A stretch of DNA of 64,000 nt from a bacterium (GTDB taxonomy: Bacteria; SZUA-79; Acidulodesulfobacterales; Acidulodesulfobacteraceae), in the NCBI GenBank assembly GCA_021845685.1, contig JAJZVN010000006.1, positions 1 through 64,000 on the forward strand. The letters are read 5' to 3'. A program made the position numbers and the translations under genes. The notes under the pieces are model-generated. The model saw only the letters and a list, made by a program, of their open reading frames with translations. It did not search any database and was not told where the DNA came from. Shown piece after piece: positions 38,862 to 48,900 of the stretch (positions are counted from its first letter, which is position 1; each line of letters starts with the position of its first letter).

Positions 38862-39893
38862 ATGGAAGAACTTAACGAACGGTATCAGGAAGTATTATAT
38901 TATATAATTGAAGAATATATTGTTACGGCTAGTCCTGTAGGGTCTAAATTTATTGCAGGCAAGTGCTCTTTAAATTTAAGCCCTGCTTCAATAAGAAATA
39001 TTATGGCATCGCTTGAAGAAAAGGGATATATATACCAGCCTTATTTTTCGGCAGGCAGGGTGCCTACATCCTCAGGGTATAAATTTTACATAAATAGTAT
39101 TTTAAAAACAAAAAAAATATCAAAACAGCAGAAAGCAGACATGAGGAGCAGTTTTAATATTTCGGGCAAGGATATAAAAAAAATATTATGGCAGGCAATT
39201 AATTTATTATCGGAAATTTCGCATTATATGCCTATTGTGCTTGCACCTGAGAGAACTTATGCGAATTTATTGCATATTGAGTTTATAAAATTAGATAAAT
39301 TAAATATTCTTGTAATAATGGTATTCGAAGGCGGATTTGTTGAAAATAAGATAATTAGCGCCGATAGAGATTATAAACAGATTGAACTTAGCAAATATTC
39401 AATAAAACTAAATGAAATAATTAACGGACATAATATTGACGAATTAAAAGATATTATAATAGAAGATATAGATAAAGAGAGGGAAAGTTTTTTTTCGTTA
39501 TTAAACGGTATTATTTTTAATTTTGATTTAGTAAAAAACGAAATTGATAACGAAAATGATTATCTTTTTATTGGTTCAAGAATGAACTTATTTGATGAGC
39601 CTGAGTTTTCAAACTATGAAAAGATTAAATCTCTCATCAAAGCTTTTGAAGATAAAAGAACTATAATAAAGTTGTTAGAACTTACCAAACGAAAAGAAGG
39701 CATTCATATATTTATAGGTTCGGATACTGAATGGTCAGATATTAACGGTTTATCGGTAATTACGGCATCTTATCGCAGCAAAAAAGGATTTGCAGGAGGT
39801 TCTATAGGACTTATAGGACCTTCAAGAATGAATTATGCTCTGGCTATTCCTACGGTAAATTATATAGCAAAGCTTTTATGTGATATAATTTAA
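38862..39893 (+). CDS. hrcA: Heat-inducible transcription repressor HrcA
   Basis: HrcA represses CIRCE-bearing operons until heat stress withdraws GroEL support. The N-terminal winged helix is clear: 'LNERYQEVLYYIIEEYIVTA', 'SPVGSKFIAGKCSLNLSPAS', 'IRNIMASLEEKGYIYQP.FSAGRVPT'. The C-terminal 'GLIGPSRMNYALAIPTVNYI' is a family signature. The length is 343 residues. It is preceded by a perfect CIRCE and followed closely by grpE. Confidence 0.97.
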   Translation: MEELNERYQEVLYYIIEEYIVTASPVGSKFIAGKCSLNLSPASIRNIMASLEEKGYIYQPYFSAGRVPTSSGYKFYINSILKTKKISKQQKADMRSSFNISGKDIKKILWQAINLLSEISHYMPIVLAPERTYANLLHIEFIKLDKLNILVIMVFEGGFVENKIISADRDYKQIELSKYSIKLNEIINGHNIDELKDIIIEDIDKERESFFSLLNGIIFNFDLVKNEIDNENDYLFIGSRMNLFDEPEFSNYEKIKSLIKAFEDKRTIIKLLELTKRKEGIHIFIGSDTEWSDINGLSVITASYRSKKGFAGGSIGLIGPSRMNYALAIPTVNYIAKLLCDII

Positions 39894-39942
39894 ATATTTA
39901 ATGAATAAAAATAAAATAAATAAAAATCAGGAGAATTTAAGT

Positions 39943-40611
39943 ATGGATGACGATAAAAAGAATGAAAATGATTTTGATAACACAGATAATACAAATGAGG
40001 CAAACGATATTATTAATGATTCGGCAGAAAATGAATCATTGCTTGATATTGCCGACTTGGATCAAATATCCGAACCATCATCTTTGCCTGAAGCAAGAGA
40101 AAGTTTAAATTATATAAAAAATGCATTTACAAATTTAAAGAAAGAATTTGATGGATTAAACGAAAAATATCTTAAAATTTTAGCCGATTCCGAGAATTTC
40201 AGAAAAAGAATTAACAGAGAAAAAGAAGAGTCGTTAAAATATTCTAATGAGAATTTAGTTAAAGATTTATTGCCGATTTTGGATTATTTAGATCTTGCTA
40301 TTAATCATTCCGCATCTTACATTAATGATGATACTTCAGGGAATCTTAAGATTTTTGTTGACGGTATTAAGATGGCAAACAATGAATTTATAAAAACTCT
40401 ATTAAACCATGGTGTTAAAATTATAGAAACCGAAAATAAAAATTTTGACCCTAATTTTCATGAAGTTGTTGAAATGGTTAAAGATTCGGCTGAACCGGAA
40501 GGAAAGATAATAGAAGAAAAAAGAAAAGGTTATATATATAAAGACAGATTATTGCGACCGTCTTTAATATGTATTTCTAAGCCAGGTGAAAATTGTGAAG
40601 ATAATAATTGA
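39943..40611 (+). CDS. grpE: Nucleotide exchange factor GrpE
   Basis: GrpE releases ADP from DnaK. After an acidic N-terminus, the long coiled coil ('LKKEFDGLNEKYLKILADSE') leads to the conserved 'NFRKRINREKEE' and the C-terminal 'NPNFHEVVEM'-like segment (here DPNFHEVVEM) and 'GYIYKDRLLRPSLI'. I place the start at ATG 39943, where AGGAG lies 9 bp upstream; the frame is open to an ATG at 39901 that lacks a ribosome binding site. The protein is 222 residues. Confidence 0.93.
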   Translation: MDDDKKNENDFDNTDNTNEANDIINDSAENESLLDIADLDQISEPSSLPEARESLNYIKNAFTNLKKEFDGLNEKYLKILADSENFRKRINREKEESLKYSNENLVKDLLPILDYLDLAINHSASYINDDTSGNLKIFVDGIKMANNEFIKTLLNHGVKIIETENKNFDPNFHEVVEMVKDSAEPEGKIIEEKRKGYIYKDRLLRPSLICISKPGENCEDNN

Positions 40612-40681
40612 TTAATTAGAATAACAAATATAAAATAAGATTAAATAAAAATATATTGAATAAATAAGGAGAGATAAAATT

Positions 40682-42601
40682 ATGGGAAAAGTTATTGGAA
40701 TTGATCTCGGCACTACTAATTCTTGTGTTGCAATTATGGAAGGAAAAGAACCTATAGTTATTGCAAATTCTGAAGGAGCAAGAACTACTCCTTCTATTGT
40801 TTCTATTACCGACAGCGGTGAAAGATTAGTCGGACAGGCGGCTAAAAGGCAGGCAGTCACCAATCCTGAAAACACTATTTATGCTGTTAAAAGGCTTATA
40901 GGAAGAAAATATAATTCGCCCGAGGTGCAGGCTTTTAAGAAAGTATGTCCGTATAAAATTATAGAAAACGACAACGGCGATGCATGGGTAGAAGTTAAAG
41001 GCAGAAAATACAGCCCCGCAGAAATATCTTCAATGATTCTAATGAAAATGAAAAAAACTGCTGAAGATTATCTCGGAGAAACTGTTACCGAAGCCGTTAT
41101 CACCGTCCCCGCTTATTTTAATGATTCGCAGAGACAGGCGACTAAAGATGCAGGCAAAATATCGGGATTGAATGTTTTAAGGATTATTAACGAACCTACG
41201 GCTTCTTCTTTGGCTTACGGTTTAGATAAAAAAAAGGAAGAAAAAATTGCCGTTTATGATTTAGGCGGAGGAACTTTTGATATTTCTATACTTGAACTCG
41301 GAGAGGGAGTATTTGAAGTTAAATCTACTAACGGCGATACCTTTCTTGGAGGAGAGGATTTTGACCAGCGTGTATTGGATTATATAGCCGATGAATTTAA
41401 AAAAGATTACGGAATTAATTTAAGAAATGATAAAATGGCATTGCAGAGGTTAAAAGAGGCTGCGGAAAAAGCAAAAATAGAACTTTCTTCAGCGCTTGAA
41501 ACAGACGTGAATTTGCCTTTTATTACTGCCGATGCAAGCGGTCCAAAACATTTAAATTTGAAAATCACGAGAGCCAAGCTTGAACAGCTTACGGGCGATT
41601 TAATAGAAAAAACTATACATCCAGTAGTAACTGCTTTAAAAGATGCAGCTTTATCTACTTCAAAAATAGATGAAGTTGTCCTTGTAGGCGGTCAAACGAG
41701 AATGCCTAAAGTACAGGAAAAAGTTAAAGAATTTTTTGGCAAAGAACCTCATAGAGGAGTTAATCCAGATGAAGTTGTCGCTGTAGGAGCGGCAATTCAA
41801 GGGGCTGTTCTTAAGGGAGACGTTAAAGATGTATTACTCCTTGATGTAACCCCGTTATCTTTAGGTATCGAAACATTAGGCAGCGTTTCAACAAAACTTA
41901 TTGAAAAGAACACTACAATACCGACAAGAAAGAGTCAGATTTTTTCGACGGCGGCAGATAATCAGCCTGCCGTTACAATTAATGTATTGCAGGGCGAAAG
42001 AGAAATGTCGGCTGACAATAAGAGTTTAGGCAGGTTTGAACTCACGGGAATACCCCCTGCGCCTAGAGGAGTTCCGCAAATTGAAGTTACATTTGATATA
42101 GATGCTAACGGTATCGTGCATGTTTCAGCTAAAGATTTAGGGACGGGGAAAGAACAATCTATTAAAATAACGGCTTCCAGCGGTTTATCTAAAGAAGAGA
42201 TAGATAAAATGATAAAAGAAGCAGAGCTTCATAAAGATGAGGATAGTAAAAAGAAAGAATTAATAGAAGCCAAAAATCATCTTGATACTTTAATGTATTC
42301 TGTTGAAAAGCTTTTAAAAGACAATTCTGATAAAATAGAATCCGGCGAAAAAATGACTGCCGAGGAAAAAGTTTCAAATGCAAAAAAAGCTTTAGAATCA
42401 GGCACTATTGAAGAAATAAAATCTGCTGCCGAAGAATTAGAAAAAATTTCGCATTCAATAACCGAAGCTATGTATAAAAAGACAGCCGAACAGCAATCCG
42501 AAGCCTCTTCTCAAAACGCTGAAGAAGAACAGACGAAAAAACCGACTGATGAAAATGTAGTAGATGCTGAATTTGAAGAAGTAAAGGATAAAAATAATTA
42601 A
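40682..42601 (+). CDS. dnaK: Chaperone protein DnaK
   Basis: DnaK is the ATP-dependent Hsp70 chaperone. Signatures: [16 protein letters not shown] at the N-terminus, '[14 protein letters not shown]' near residue 192, '[14 protein letters not shown]', the linker '[18 protein letters not shown]' and the substrate-binding domain. The C-terminus ends in an acidic tail. The length is 639 residues. GGAGA precedes the ATG. A strong hairpin after the gene probably separates much of its mRNA from dnaJ. Confidence 0.99.
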   Translation: MGKVIGIDLGTTNSCVAIMEGKEPIVIANSEGARTTPSIVSITDSGERLVGQAAKRQAVTNPENTIYAVKRLIGRKYNSPEVQAFKKVCPYKIIENDNGDAWVEVKGRKYSPAEISSMILMKMKKTAEDYLGETVTEAVITVPAYFNDSQRQATKDAGKISGLNVLRIINEPTASSLAYGLDKKKEEKIAVYDLGGGTFDISILELGEGVFEVKSTNGDTFLGGEDFDQRVLDYIADEFKKDYGINLRNDKMALQRLKEAAEKAKIELSSALETDVNLPFITADASGPKHLNLKITRAKLEQLTGDLIEKTIHPVVTALKDAALSTSKIDEVVLVGGQTRMPKVQEKVKEFFGKEPHRGVNPDEVVAVGAAIQGAVLKGDVKDVLLLDVTPLSLGIETLGSVSTKLIEKNTTIPTRKSQIFSTAADNQPAVTINVLQGEREMSADNKSLGRFELTGIPPAPRGVPQIEVTFDIDANGIVHVSAKDLGTGKEQSIKITASSGLSKEEIDKMIKEAELHKDEDSKKKELIEAKNHLDTLMYSVEKLLKDNSDKIESGEKMTAEEKVSNAKKALESGTIEEIKSAAEELEKISHSITEAMYKKTAEQQSEASSQNAEEEQTKKPTDENVVDAEFEEVKDKNN

Positions 42602-42686
42602 TAAGTAATAAATATTTAAAAATTTAAATAAATAATTATAAAAAATATGTTACGCAAGCGCTATATCAAAGATTTAAAATAGTTTG

Positions 42687-42724
42687 CCTCCGTCCGCTTC
42701 TTATAGTAGCGGACGGAGGTTTTG
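42687..42724 (+). terminator. Rho-independent terminator between dnaK and dnaJ
   Basis: CCTCCGTCCGC (42687-42697) pairs perfectly with GCGGACGGAGG (42709-42719) across an 11 bp loop and is followed by TTTT. This is the most G+C-rich hairpin nearby and should reduce read-through into dnaJ, allowing more DnaK than DnaJ. Confidence 0.85.
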
Positions 42725-42771
42725 CAATGTAATTTTAATAAAAATAAAAAAAATAATTATAATAATATAAT

Positions 42772-43872
42772 ATGACTACAAAAAGAGATTACTATGAAAT
42801 TTTAGAGATTGATAAAAATGCAACGACGGCTGAAATTAAAAAAGCTTATAGAAAGTTGGCCATCAAGTATCATCCTGATAAAAACCAAGGCGATAAAGAG
42901 TTTGAAGAAAAATTTAAAGAAATAAGCGAAGCTTATGAAATTCTTTCAGATGATGAAAAAAGAGCTGCCTATGATAGATTCGGACATGAAGGTGTTTCTC
43001 AAGGAGCAGGCGCAGGGTTTAGCGGCGGGTTTGGCGATATTTTCAGCGATTTTTTCGGCGATATGTTCGGTTCTCGACAAAATAAGCGTACGAGGCAAAG
43101 AAGAGGGGACGATCTTCGTTATGAGCTTAAAATAAAATTTGAGGAGGCTATATTCGGTGCTTCTAAAGAGATAAAATTTAAAAGATACGAAAAGTGTGAA
43201 TCGTGTGAAGGGACAGGCGCAAAAAAAGGGACAAAGCCTGTTGTTTGCCCTGTCTGTAAAGGTACAGGAGAGATAAGACAGCAGCAAGGTTTTTTTACTA
43301 TTACAAGAACTTGCTATAAATGCAGCGGCGAAGGAGAAATAATAGAAAACCCCTGTCCTGTATGTTCCGGACGAGGCAGGGTTGTAAAAGAAAAAAAACT
43401 TGAAATAAAGATTCCTGCGGGTGTTGACGATGGCAATAGGTTAAGAGTATCAGGCGAAGGCGCATCCGGAATTTATGGCGGTCCTCCCGGTGATCTTTAT
43501 GTTGATATCACAGTTGAACCCCATCATTTATTTAAAAGAAACAATGAGGATATTTACGTTTCCGTGCCTATAAGTTTTCCGCAGGCGGCAATAGGATGTG
43601 ATATTGAAGTACCTACATTAGAAGGTAAAACAAATTTAAAAGTTCCTTCGGGAACTCAAAGCGGAACGCAGTTTACTTTCAAAGGCAAAGGAGTTTATAG
43701 ATTAAACAGCCAATCAAGAGGTAACGAATATATTAACATTGTTGTTGAAACGCCTACTAATCTAACTATAAAACAAAAAAAAATATTAGAAGAATTTATA
43801 CAAGAAAGCGGTGAAGATTCGCATCCTATTAAAAAATCATTTTTTGAAAAAATATTTTCAATAGGAAAATAA
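42772..43872 (+). CDS. dnaJ: Chaperone protein DnaJ
   Basis: DnaJ stimulates DnaK ATPase and presents substrates. The J domain is at residues 1-70 with the HPD motif in '[20 protein letters not shown]', followed by a Gly/Phe-rich linker, a zinc domain with four CxxCxGxG-type repeats ([32 protein letters not shown]; about residues 143-201) and C-terminal substrate-binding domains. The length is 366 residues, type I DnaJ. Confidence 0.98.
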   Translation: MTTKRDYYEILEIDKNATTAEIKKAYRKLAIKYHPDKNQGDKEFEEKFKEISEAYEILSDDEKRAAYDRFGHEGVSQGAGAGFSGGFGDIFSDFFGDMFGSRQNKRTRQRRGDDLRYELKIKFEEAIFGASKEIKFKRYEKCESCEGTGAKKGTKPVVCPVCKGTGEIRQQQGFFTITRTCYKCSGEGEIIENPCPVCSGRGRVVKEKKLEIKIPAGVDDGNRLRVSGEGASGIYGGPPGDLYVDITVEPHHLFKRNNEDIYVSVPISFPQAAIGCDIEVPTLEGKTNLKVPSGTQSGTQFTFKGKGVYRLNSQSRGNEYINIVVETPTNLTIKQKKILEEFIQESGEDSHPIKKSFFEKIFSIGK

Positions 43873-44274
43873 AATAATAGAATATTGGGTTATACTGCAT
43901 ACATTTGTTAGTTAGAACGAAGATGCTATATAACCCAATTATACCGTTAATATTAAGAAACTATTAAGATAAATAAGATAAACCTTATTTTAATATTATT
44001 TATAATTAAATAAATAATTATTAATAATTATTTTAATGTACTCTTAACTCAGTGTCTATTATATTATAGCAGGTCCAAAGGCTTATTTGTTTTATATTGT
44101 TATATTTTAAATAATAAATGGCAAACCCGGATTAATTTTGACGAAGTTCATTCAATTGAAATAAGTAAAAAAATACTTCCGCATTTATTTAAAAATTGCG
44201 GAATTTTCTTTAGATTTTGCATTTGATTTATTGTAAAAAAAATACTTCCCGCATTTATTTAATTAAAAAGGTTA
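43873..44274. other. Convergent intergenic region with two hairpins and a short direct repeat
   Basis: This 402 bp gap has a hairpin at 43883-43939 (ATTGGGTTATA pairing with TATAACCCAAT) just after dnaJ and a second hairpin TTCCGCA/TGCGGAA at 44177-44203 followed by TTTTCTTT. The sequence AAATACTTCC(C)GCATTTATTTA is present twice (about 44172 and 44240). No coding frame is convincing. Confidence 0.55.
44177..44211 (+). terminator. Candidate terminator hairpin
   Basis: TTCCGCA (44177-44183) pairs with TGCGGAA (44197-44203), followed by a T-rich run. It lies about 300 bp beyond dnaJ and also downstream of the convergent DciA-like gene. The stem is short. Confidence 0.4.
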
Positions 44275-44643
44275 TTAATAATCTATATATTTAAATTTAA
44301 TATTTATTATATTATCGCTTTCTTTATGATTTTCATTTGATATGATTAAATAATTATTTATTTTCTGAACAAATTCATCTTTAAGAAAATTAAGTTCAAA
44401 AGATAAAACCGGATTATCTGCTATTATAGTTAATGTTCTGCCCTTAATACATTTAGGTTTTGTTTTCTCCCCTAAATCTTTCCCGCAAATATTAATCCAA
44501 TTATTATTATTAGCCAAAAGTAAAGCATCATAATCGGAAGTATTTAACTTATTTTTTAAAACATTTAATAAAATATCTTTTAAGTTTTGTGGTAAGTTTT
44601 GTGGTAAGTTTTGTGGTAAGTTTTGCGATTGCTGAATTTTCAT
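44275..44643 (-). CDS. DciA-like DUF721 protein with an N-terminal repeat
   Basis: This 122-residue protein has the DUF721/DciA core: 'NNWINICGKDLGEKTKPKCI' then 'KGRTLTIIADNPVLSFELNF' and 'LKDEFVQKINNYL', matching the family's 'W..ivG..la..t.P..l..g.L.V.v....w..eL..lk..ll..iN'. DciA proteins help load the replicative helicase in bacteria lacking DnaC. The N-terminus contains the peptide repeat NLPQ three times, encoded by a 12 bp tandem repeat, which is not part of the family. Confidence 0.75.
   Translation of the reverse strand: MKIQQSQNLPQNLPQNLPQNLKDILLNVLKNKLNTSDYDALLLANNNNWINICGKDLGEKTKPKCIKGRTLTIIADNPVLSFELNFLKDEFVQKINNYLIISNENHKESDNIINIKFKYIDY
44582..44630. repeat. 12 bp tandem repeat inside the DciA-like gene
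   Basis: The unit AAGTTTTGTGGT is present about three and a half times on the plus strand (44582-44630), encoding NLPQ repeats near the protein N-terminus on the minus strand. The unit length is a multiple of three, so copy-number change would keep the frame. Confidence 0.8.
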
Positions 44644-44929
44644 AATTTTTTTAAATTATATTGATTTATTTTTATAATTTAAGTATTATTAAAAATATAA
44701 AAATAATATTGATTAATTCCTATGTTTTTTATTGATTTATTTTATATTTTAAATAATGTATTATGATATTATATTATATAATATAAAATAAAAACATAAA
44801 AAGATATATGTTTATATTTTATATGTTTTACATGTTATATGTTTTACATGCAGCTTATTTGCTTATTTATATAGTTATGTTTATAATATTATAAATATAA
44901 ATTGTTAATTATACGGAATTAAAATAATT

Positions 44930-45532
44930 ATGCATATATATTGTCCATTTTGTATGGTCTCTTATGATATTGAGGAATCTTTACTGCCGGAAGGCAATAT
45001 TAAGGTGAGATGCAAACATTGCAAAAATATTTTTATTATAAATAGCAAAACAGGTGTAATTAACGATAAAAATATTAATGAATTTGATAGTGTAGTAGAA
45101 AAAGAAGACAATGATTTAAATGAAAATAAAATAACTGACAAAGAAGAAATTGAAGAAAATAGCGAAAGTTATGTTATGCAAAAAGAAGACGAAGAATTAA
45201 CAACTCAGAATAATATTTTTGAATCCGAAGAAATAAAAACAATTTTTAAAGAAATAACGGATGATGTAGAGAGATCAGCTACCAAGCTTAATGATGATAA
45301 TAAAAAAATAAGAATAAAGAATAACGGCGACAATATTTCAAATCGGCAAAAAAAACAAAAAACATATAAAAACAATCCAATAAAAAAATTATTTTTAATA
45401 TTATTAATACTTATTATTATTATAATAATACCGTATATGTTAGATTTCTTCGGAATTATTTATATCCCGCATTTGGCTTATATAAGCAAAAATATAAATG
45501 AAAATTTTTTTAAATTAATATCTAAATTATAA
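44930..45532 (+). CDS. Zinc-ribbon (MJ0042-type) membrane-anchored protein
   Basis: This 200-residue protein begins with a zinc ribbon: 'IYCPFCMVSYDIEESLLPEG' followed by 'VRCKHCKNIF', giving two CxxC pairs (Cys5/8 and Cys29/32) as in the MJ0042 family. A long acidic low-complexity region follows, and one membrane helix is predicted at about residues 155-175 (LFLILLILIIIIIIPYML). Proteins of this form are common in deltaproteobacteria, usually of unknown role. No ribosome binding site is obvious. Confidence 0.75.
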   Translation: MHIYCPFCMVSYDIEESLLPEGNIKVRCKHCKNIFIINSKTGVINDKNINEFDSVVEKEDNDLNENKITDKEEIEENSESYVMQKEDEELTTQNNIFESEEIKTIFKEITDDVERSATKLNDDNKKIRIKNNGDNISNRQKKQKTYKNNPIKKLFLILLILIIIIIIPYMLDFFGIIYIPHLAYISKNINENFFKLISKL

Positions 45533-45560
45533 ATAAAATAAAAAGATTATATTTATATAA

Positions 45561-45926
45561 ATGAATGATAAATTACTAAATAATAAAGATAATAATTGTG
45601 TGTTTTGTAAAATTATAAGCGGAACAATTAAAAGCGATATTATAAAAGAAACAAACTGTTTTATTGTAATAAAAGATATAAATGCAGTAGCCCCCCTGCA
45701 TTTTCTTATAATATCTAAAACCCATTATGATTCTATTATAAATACCGATGCATTATTTAATGGAAACGAATTTACGCAGTTAATAAAAGAAATATCTAAA
45801 GAATATAATTTGGATTCTAAAGGTTTCAGGATTGTTATTAATACAGGTTTTGACGGCGGACAAACAGTTTTACATTTTCACGCGCATTTTATGGCGGGAA
45901 GGAGTTTCACCTGGCCGCCAGGTTGA
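45561..45926 (+). CDS. HIT family protein (HinT-like)
   Basis: This 121-residue protein has 'CVFCKIISGTIKSDIIKETN' at the N-terminus and the histidine triad in 'GGQTVLHFHAHFMAGRSFTW' at the C-terminus (His-x-His-x-His order H-F-H-A-H). HinT proteins hydrolyse nucleoside phosphoramidates. The length and the terminal WPPG are typical. It lies 28 bp after the zinc-ribbon gene and may be co-transcribed. Confidence 0.9.
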   Translation: MNDKLLNNKDNNCVFCKIISGTIKSDIIKETNCFIVIKDINAVAPLHFLIISKTHYDSIINTDALFNGNEFTQLIKEISKEYNLDSKGFRIVINTGFDGGQTVLHFHAHFMAGRSFTWPPG

Positions 45927-46150
45927 TTTAATTAATTATTTTTTTATTTAAATAAATATTGATTTAATCTAAAATTATTGATTAAATAATTTTATTAAAA
46001 TTAAATTTTATTAAAAAAATGACCTTTAATAATAATTGCTATCCGTTGCCGTAAATTCATTTAAGTTAAAAACTTTATAGTTAAAAACCTTAATTAATAA
46101 TAATATATTATAATATAATTAAAAAACTTTTTTAGGAGAAAATAAAATTA

Positions 46151-46990
46151 ATGGAAACATGGTTTTTTGAAAACCAGACAGGAAATTTTGGAATTAAAAT
46201 TAGAATTAAATCAATTTTGTATCATGGAAAATCCGATTTTCAGGAAATATCGGTTTATGATACTTATGAATTTGGCAAAATGCTTGTTCTTGATAATGCA
46301 GTTATGTTCACAGACGACAATGAATTTATTTATCATGAGATGTTATCTTTCATTCCTCTTTTTGCGCATAAAAAACCCGAGAATATTTTGATTATAGGAG
46401 GAGGAGACGGAGGTATTATTAGAGAATGTTTAAAAAATAATTTTGTAAAACATATTGACCTTGTTGAAATTGATGGCGAAGTTATTGAAGTATCTAAAAA
46501 ATTTTTTCCTCAAATTGCTTTTCAGATAGACAATAAAAAAGTATCGGTTAAACTTGAAGACGGCATCAAATATTTAAAAACCGTTAATAATATATACGAC
46601 ATTATTATTATTGACTCTACCGACCCCGTAGGTCCTGCGGAAGGTTTATTTACTAAAGACTTCTATGAATCGGCATACAATGCATTAAAAGAGGACGGAA
46701 TATTTGTCGCTCAAACAGAATCCCCTTTTTTTAATAAAAAACTTATAAAAGATGTTAATCATATTATTAATAATATTTATAAAATTTCAATGATGTATTA
46801 TGCTATGATACCTGTTTATCCAAGCGGTCTTTGGAGCTTTACTGTGGGTTCCAAAAAATATCAACCTAATAAAATAAATGAAGTGTATAAAAATATAGAT
46901 TTATCTTCATTAGATCTTAAATATTATTCACATGAAATACATATATCTTCATTTATTTTGCCTAAATTTATAAAGGAGCTATTAAATTAA
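46151..46990 (+). CDS. speE: Polyamine aminopropyltransferase (spermidine synthase)
   Basis: SpeE transfers the aminopropyl group of decarboxylated S-adenosylmethionine to putrescine. Motifs are 'YDTYEFGKMLVLDNAVMFTD', the nucleotide-binding IIGGGDGGIIRECLKN and IIIDSTDPVGPAEGLF. The length is 279 residues. TAGGAGA precedes the ATG. speB starts 4 bp after its stop codon, and a pyruvoyl arginine decarboxylase follows, so three steps from arginine to spermidine are encoded in one unit. Confidence 0.95.
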   Translation: METWFFENQTGNFGIKIRIKSILYHGKSDFQEISVYDTYEFGKMLVLDNAVMFTDDNEFIYHEMLSFIPLFAHKKPENILIIGGGDGGIIRECLKNNFVKHIDLVEIDGEVIEVSKKFFPQIAFQIDNKKVSVKLEDGIKYLKTVNNIYDIIIIDSTDPVGPAEGLFTKDFYESAYNALKEDGIFVAQTESPFFNKKLIKDVNHIINNIYKISMMYYAMIPVYPSGLWSFTVGSKKYQPNKINEVYKNIDLSSLDLKYYSHEIHISSFILPKFIKELLN

Positions 46991-46993
46991 GCC

Positions 46994-47908
46994 ATGAACA
47001 ACGAAAATGAATTTGCAGGAATAGGAATACAAGAATTAGATTACTATGATAGTAAATTAATCGTAAAAACTTCATCTTTTTTTAACGACAATACTTCTTA
47101 TGGAAATTCCGATATTGTTATTTTGGGTATTCCAATGGATTATACCGCAAGTAACATTCCAGGCTCGAGATTTGCTCCAAAAAGGGTCAGAGAGCTTTCT
47201 CTTACCTTAGAAAACTACAGTCCGATATTAAACGGCACTATTGATTCAAAATTTCATGATGCGGGCGATTTGGTTTTGCCTTGGGGTAATTTCAATAAGA
47301 GTCTTGAATTAATAGAAAATATTTCAAATAAATTTATAATAGACGGTAAAAAAATAATAAGTATAGGAGGAGATCATCTTATAACATTGCCGCTTGTAAG
47401 CCAATATGTTAAAAAATACCCCGATCTTACGGTTATTCATATTGATGCTCATACCGATTTAAGGGATGAATGGAGCAATGAAACATATTCTCACGCAACT
47501 GTAATTAAAAGAGTCTATGAATTAATAGAAGAAGGAAATTTATATCAATTCGGTATCAGATCAGGTTCTTTTGAAGAGTTTGAATTTGCAAAAGAACATA
47601 CTCACTTATTCAAAAATGATGTTCTTGAGCCTCTGAAAAAAGTTATCGGCTCATTGAAAAATAAACCTATATATTTGACTATAGATATAGATATTTTAGA
47701 TCCTGCATTTGCTCCGGGGACTGGTTATCTTGAAGCTGGAGGAATATCTTCAAGAGAACTTCTAGACTCTGTATATTTAATAATCTCGCAGCTTGATGTA
47801 GTAGGGGTTGATTTAGTAGAAGTATGTCCGCCTACGGATATCTCAGACAGGACGTCGGCTATTGCCGCAAAACTGCTTAGAGAAATTATTATAGGTATGG
47901 GCAAATAG
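46994..47908 (+). CDS. speB: Agmatinase
   Basis: This 304-residue ureohydrolase has the binuclear manganese ligands in 'SIGGDHLITLP', 'IHIDAHTDLRDEW' and 'TIDIDILDPAFAPGTGYLEA'. The 'GTGYLEAGG' form is typical of agmatinases, not arginases. It would hydrolyse agmatine to putrescine and urea, using the product of the arginine decarboxylase encoded immediately downstream. Confidence 0.93.
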   Translation: MNNENEFAGIGIQELDYYDSKLIVKTSSFFNDNTSYGNSDIVILGIPMDYTASNIPGSRFAPKRVRELSLTLENYSPILNGTIDSKFHDAGDLVLPWGNFNKSLELIENISNKFIIDGKKIISIGGDHLITLPLVSQYVKKYPDLTVIHIDAHTDLRDEWSNETYSHATVIKRVYELIEEGNLYQFGIRSGSFEEFEFAKEHTHLFKNDVLEPLKKVIGSLKNKPIYLTIDIDILDPAFAPGTGYLEAGGISSRELLDSVYLIISQLDVVGVDLVEVCPPTDISDRTSAIAAKLLREIIIGMGK

Positions 47909-47949
47909 AAAATTTATTATTTTATATATAAATAAGGAGCAAATAAAGC

Positions 47950-48426
47950 ATGTTATTAAATACGCCGGATATATATACAATGGTTAGCGGAGATTCCGAA
48001 GGAATTTCTAAATTAAACGCTTTTGACATAGCTATTTTAAACGCAGGGGTCGGTAATACTAATCTTATAAAGCTGAGTTCAATACTGCCTTCAAACGCTA
48101 AGTTTATGAGTAAAATTAATTATAGCAGAGGATCTTTAGTACCTATTGCATACGGCTCTATCGTCAGCGATAAAAAAAATGAAATTATTGCAGCATCTGT
48201 TGCTATTGCCATAACAGAAGAAGACGGTTTCGGGGTAATTATGGAATATTCGGGAATATGCTCTGCAGACGAAGCTAAGGCTATTGTTAGCAAAATGGCG
48301 GAAGATGCCATAAAATATAGAAAAATGGTTTTAAAAGAAATTAAATCTATTGCAATAGAGCATAAGGTGGAAAACATAGGATGCGCTTTTTGCGGTGTTC
48401 CTATGTGGTATTCTGAAAAACTGTGA
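47950..48426 (+). CDS. Pyruvoyl-dependent arginine decarboxylase
   Basis: This 158-residue protein matches the PvlArgDC family: 'DIAILNAGVGNTNLIKLSSI', then 'LPSNAKFM', 'LVPIAYGSIVSD' and 'GCAFCGVPMWY'. These proenzymes self-cleave at the serine pair (LSS, residues 42-44 region) to generate a pyruvoyl cofactor. It would turn arginine into agmatine for SpeB. AAGGAG precedes the ATG by 11 bp. Confidence 0.92.
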   Translation: MLLNTPDIYTMVSGDSEGISKLNAFDIAILNAGVGNTNLIKLSSILPSNAKFMSKINYSRGSLVPIAYGSIVSDKKNEIIAASVAIAITEEDGFGVIMEYSGICSADEAKAIVSKMAEDAIKYRKMVLKEIKSIAIEHKVENIGCAFCGVPMWYSEKL

Positions 48427-48900
48427 AGATTGTCTTTAAGATAATACTTTGATAAGATAGTATTAATGTATTACTTATATCATTAACTTTAAAATAAAAT
48501 TTTTATATTTTTTTGAGAATCATAGAAACTCTTATGTCTTATTTGTAATTTAACTCAACTTTACCGTTTTTATTATTATAAAATTATAACTTATTGATAT
48601 TGTGGCATTTTATTTTTTATTTTGCAGTCCCCATAGATATTTTTATTGCTCCCATAAATATAGTAATATCAATATGCTGCTGTTAATTATGGTGAAGTCG
48701 GGTTAAGATAAATAAAACTTTTTTTATTCTTTAACAACATATTGTGCAGAAGAGGTCGGCAATTTGAATTAAATTTTACAATTTGAATTAAATTTTAATT
48801 GATGAGCATTTACAATATTGTTGTTTATATAAAATATAAGAGAGGAGATCTAAGGATTTCAATAGCTATAAAAGCTATAAACTTTTAAGGAGATTATTTA
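48427..48900. other. Intergenic region with a MITE family B copy
   Basis: This 474 bp gap contains MITE family B copy 1 (48550-48706). The rest is A+T-rich with a GGAGATT ribosome binding site at its right end. No coding frame is convincing. Confidence 0.6.
48550..48706 (+). mobile_element. MITE family B, copy 1
   Basis: This ~157 bp element starts TTAACTCAACTTTACC and ends GGTGAAGTCGGGTTAA, imperfect inverted repeats of 16 bp. The interior (for example GTAATATCAATATGCTGCTG and TTATAACTTATTGATATTGT) matches the reverse complement of 58326-58486 along its length. There is no coding capacity. Confidence 0.75.
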
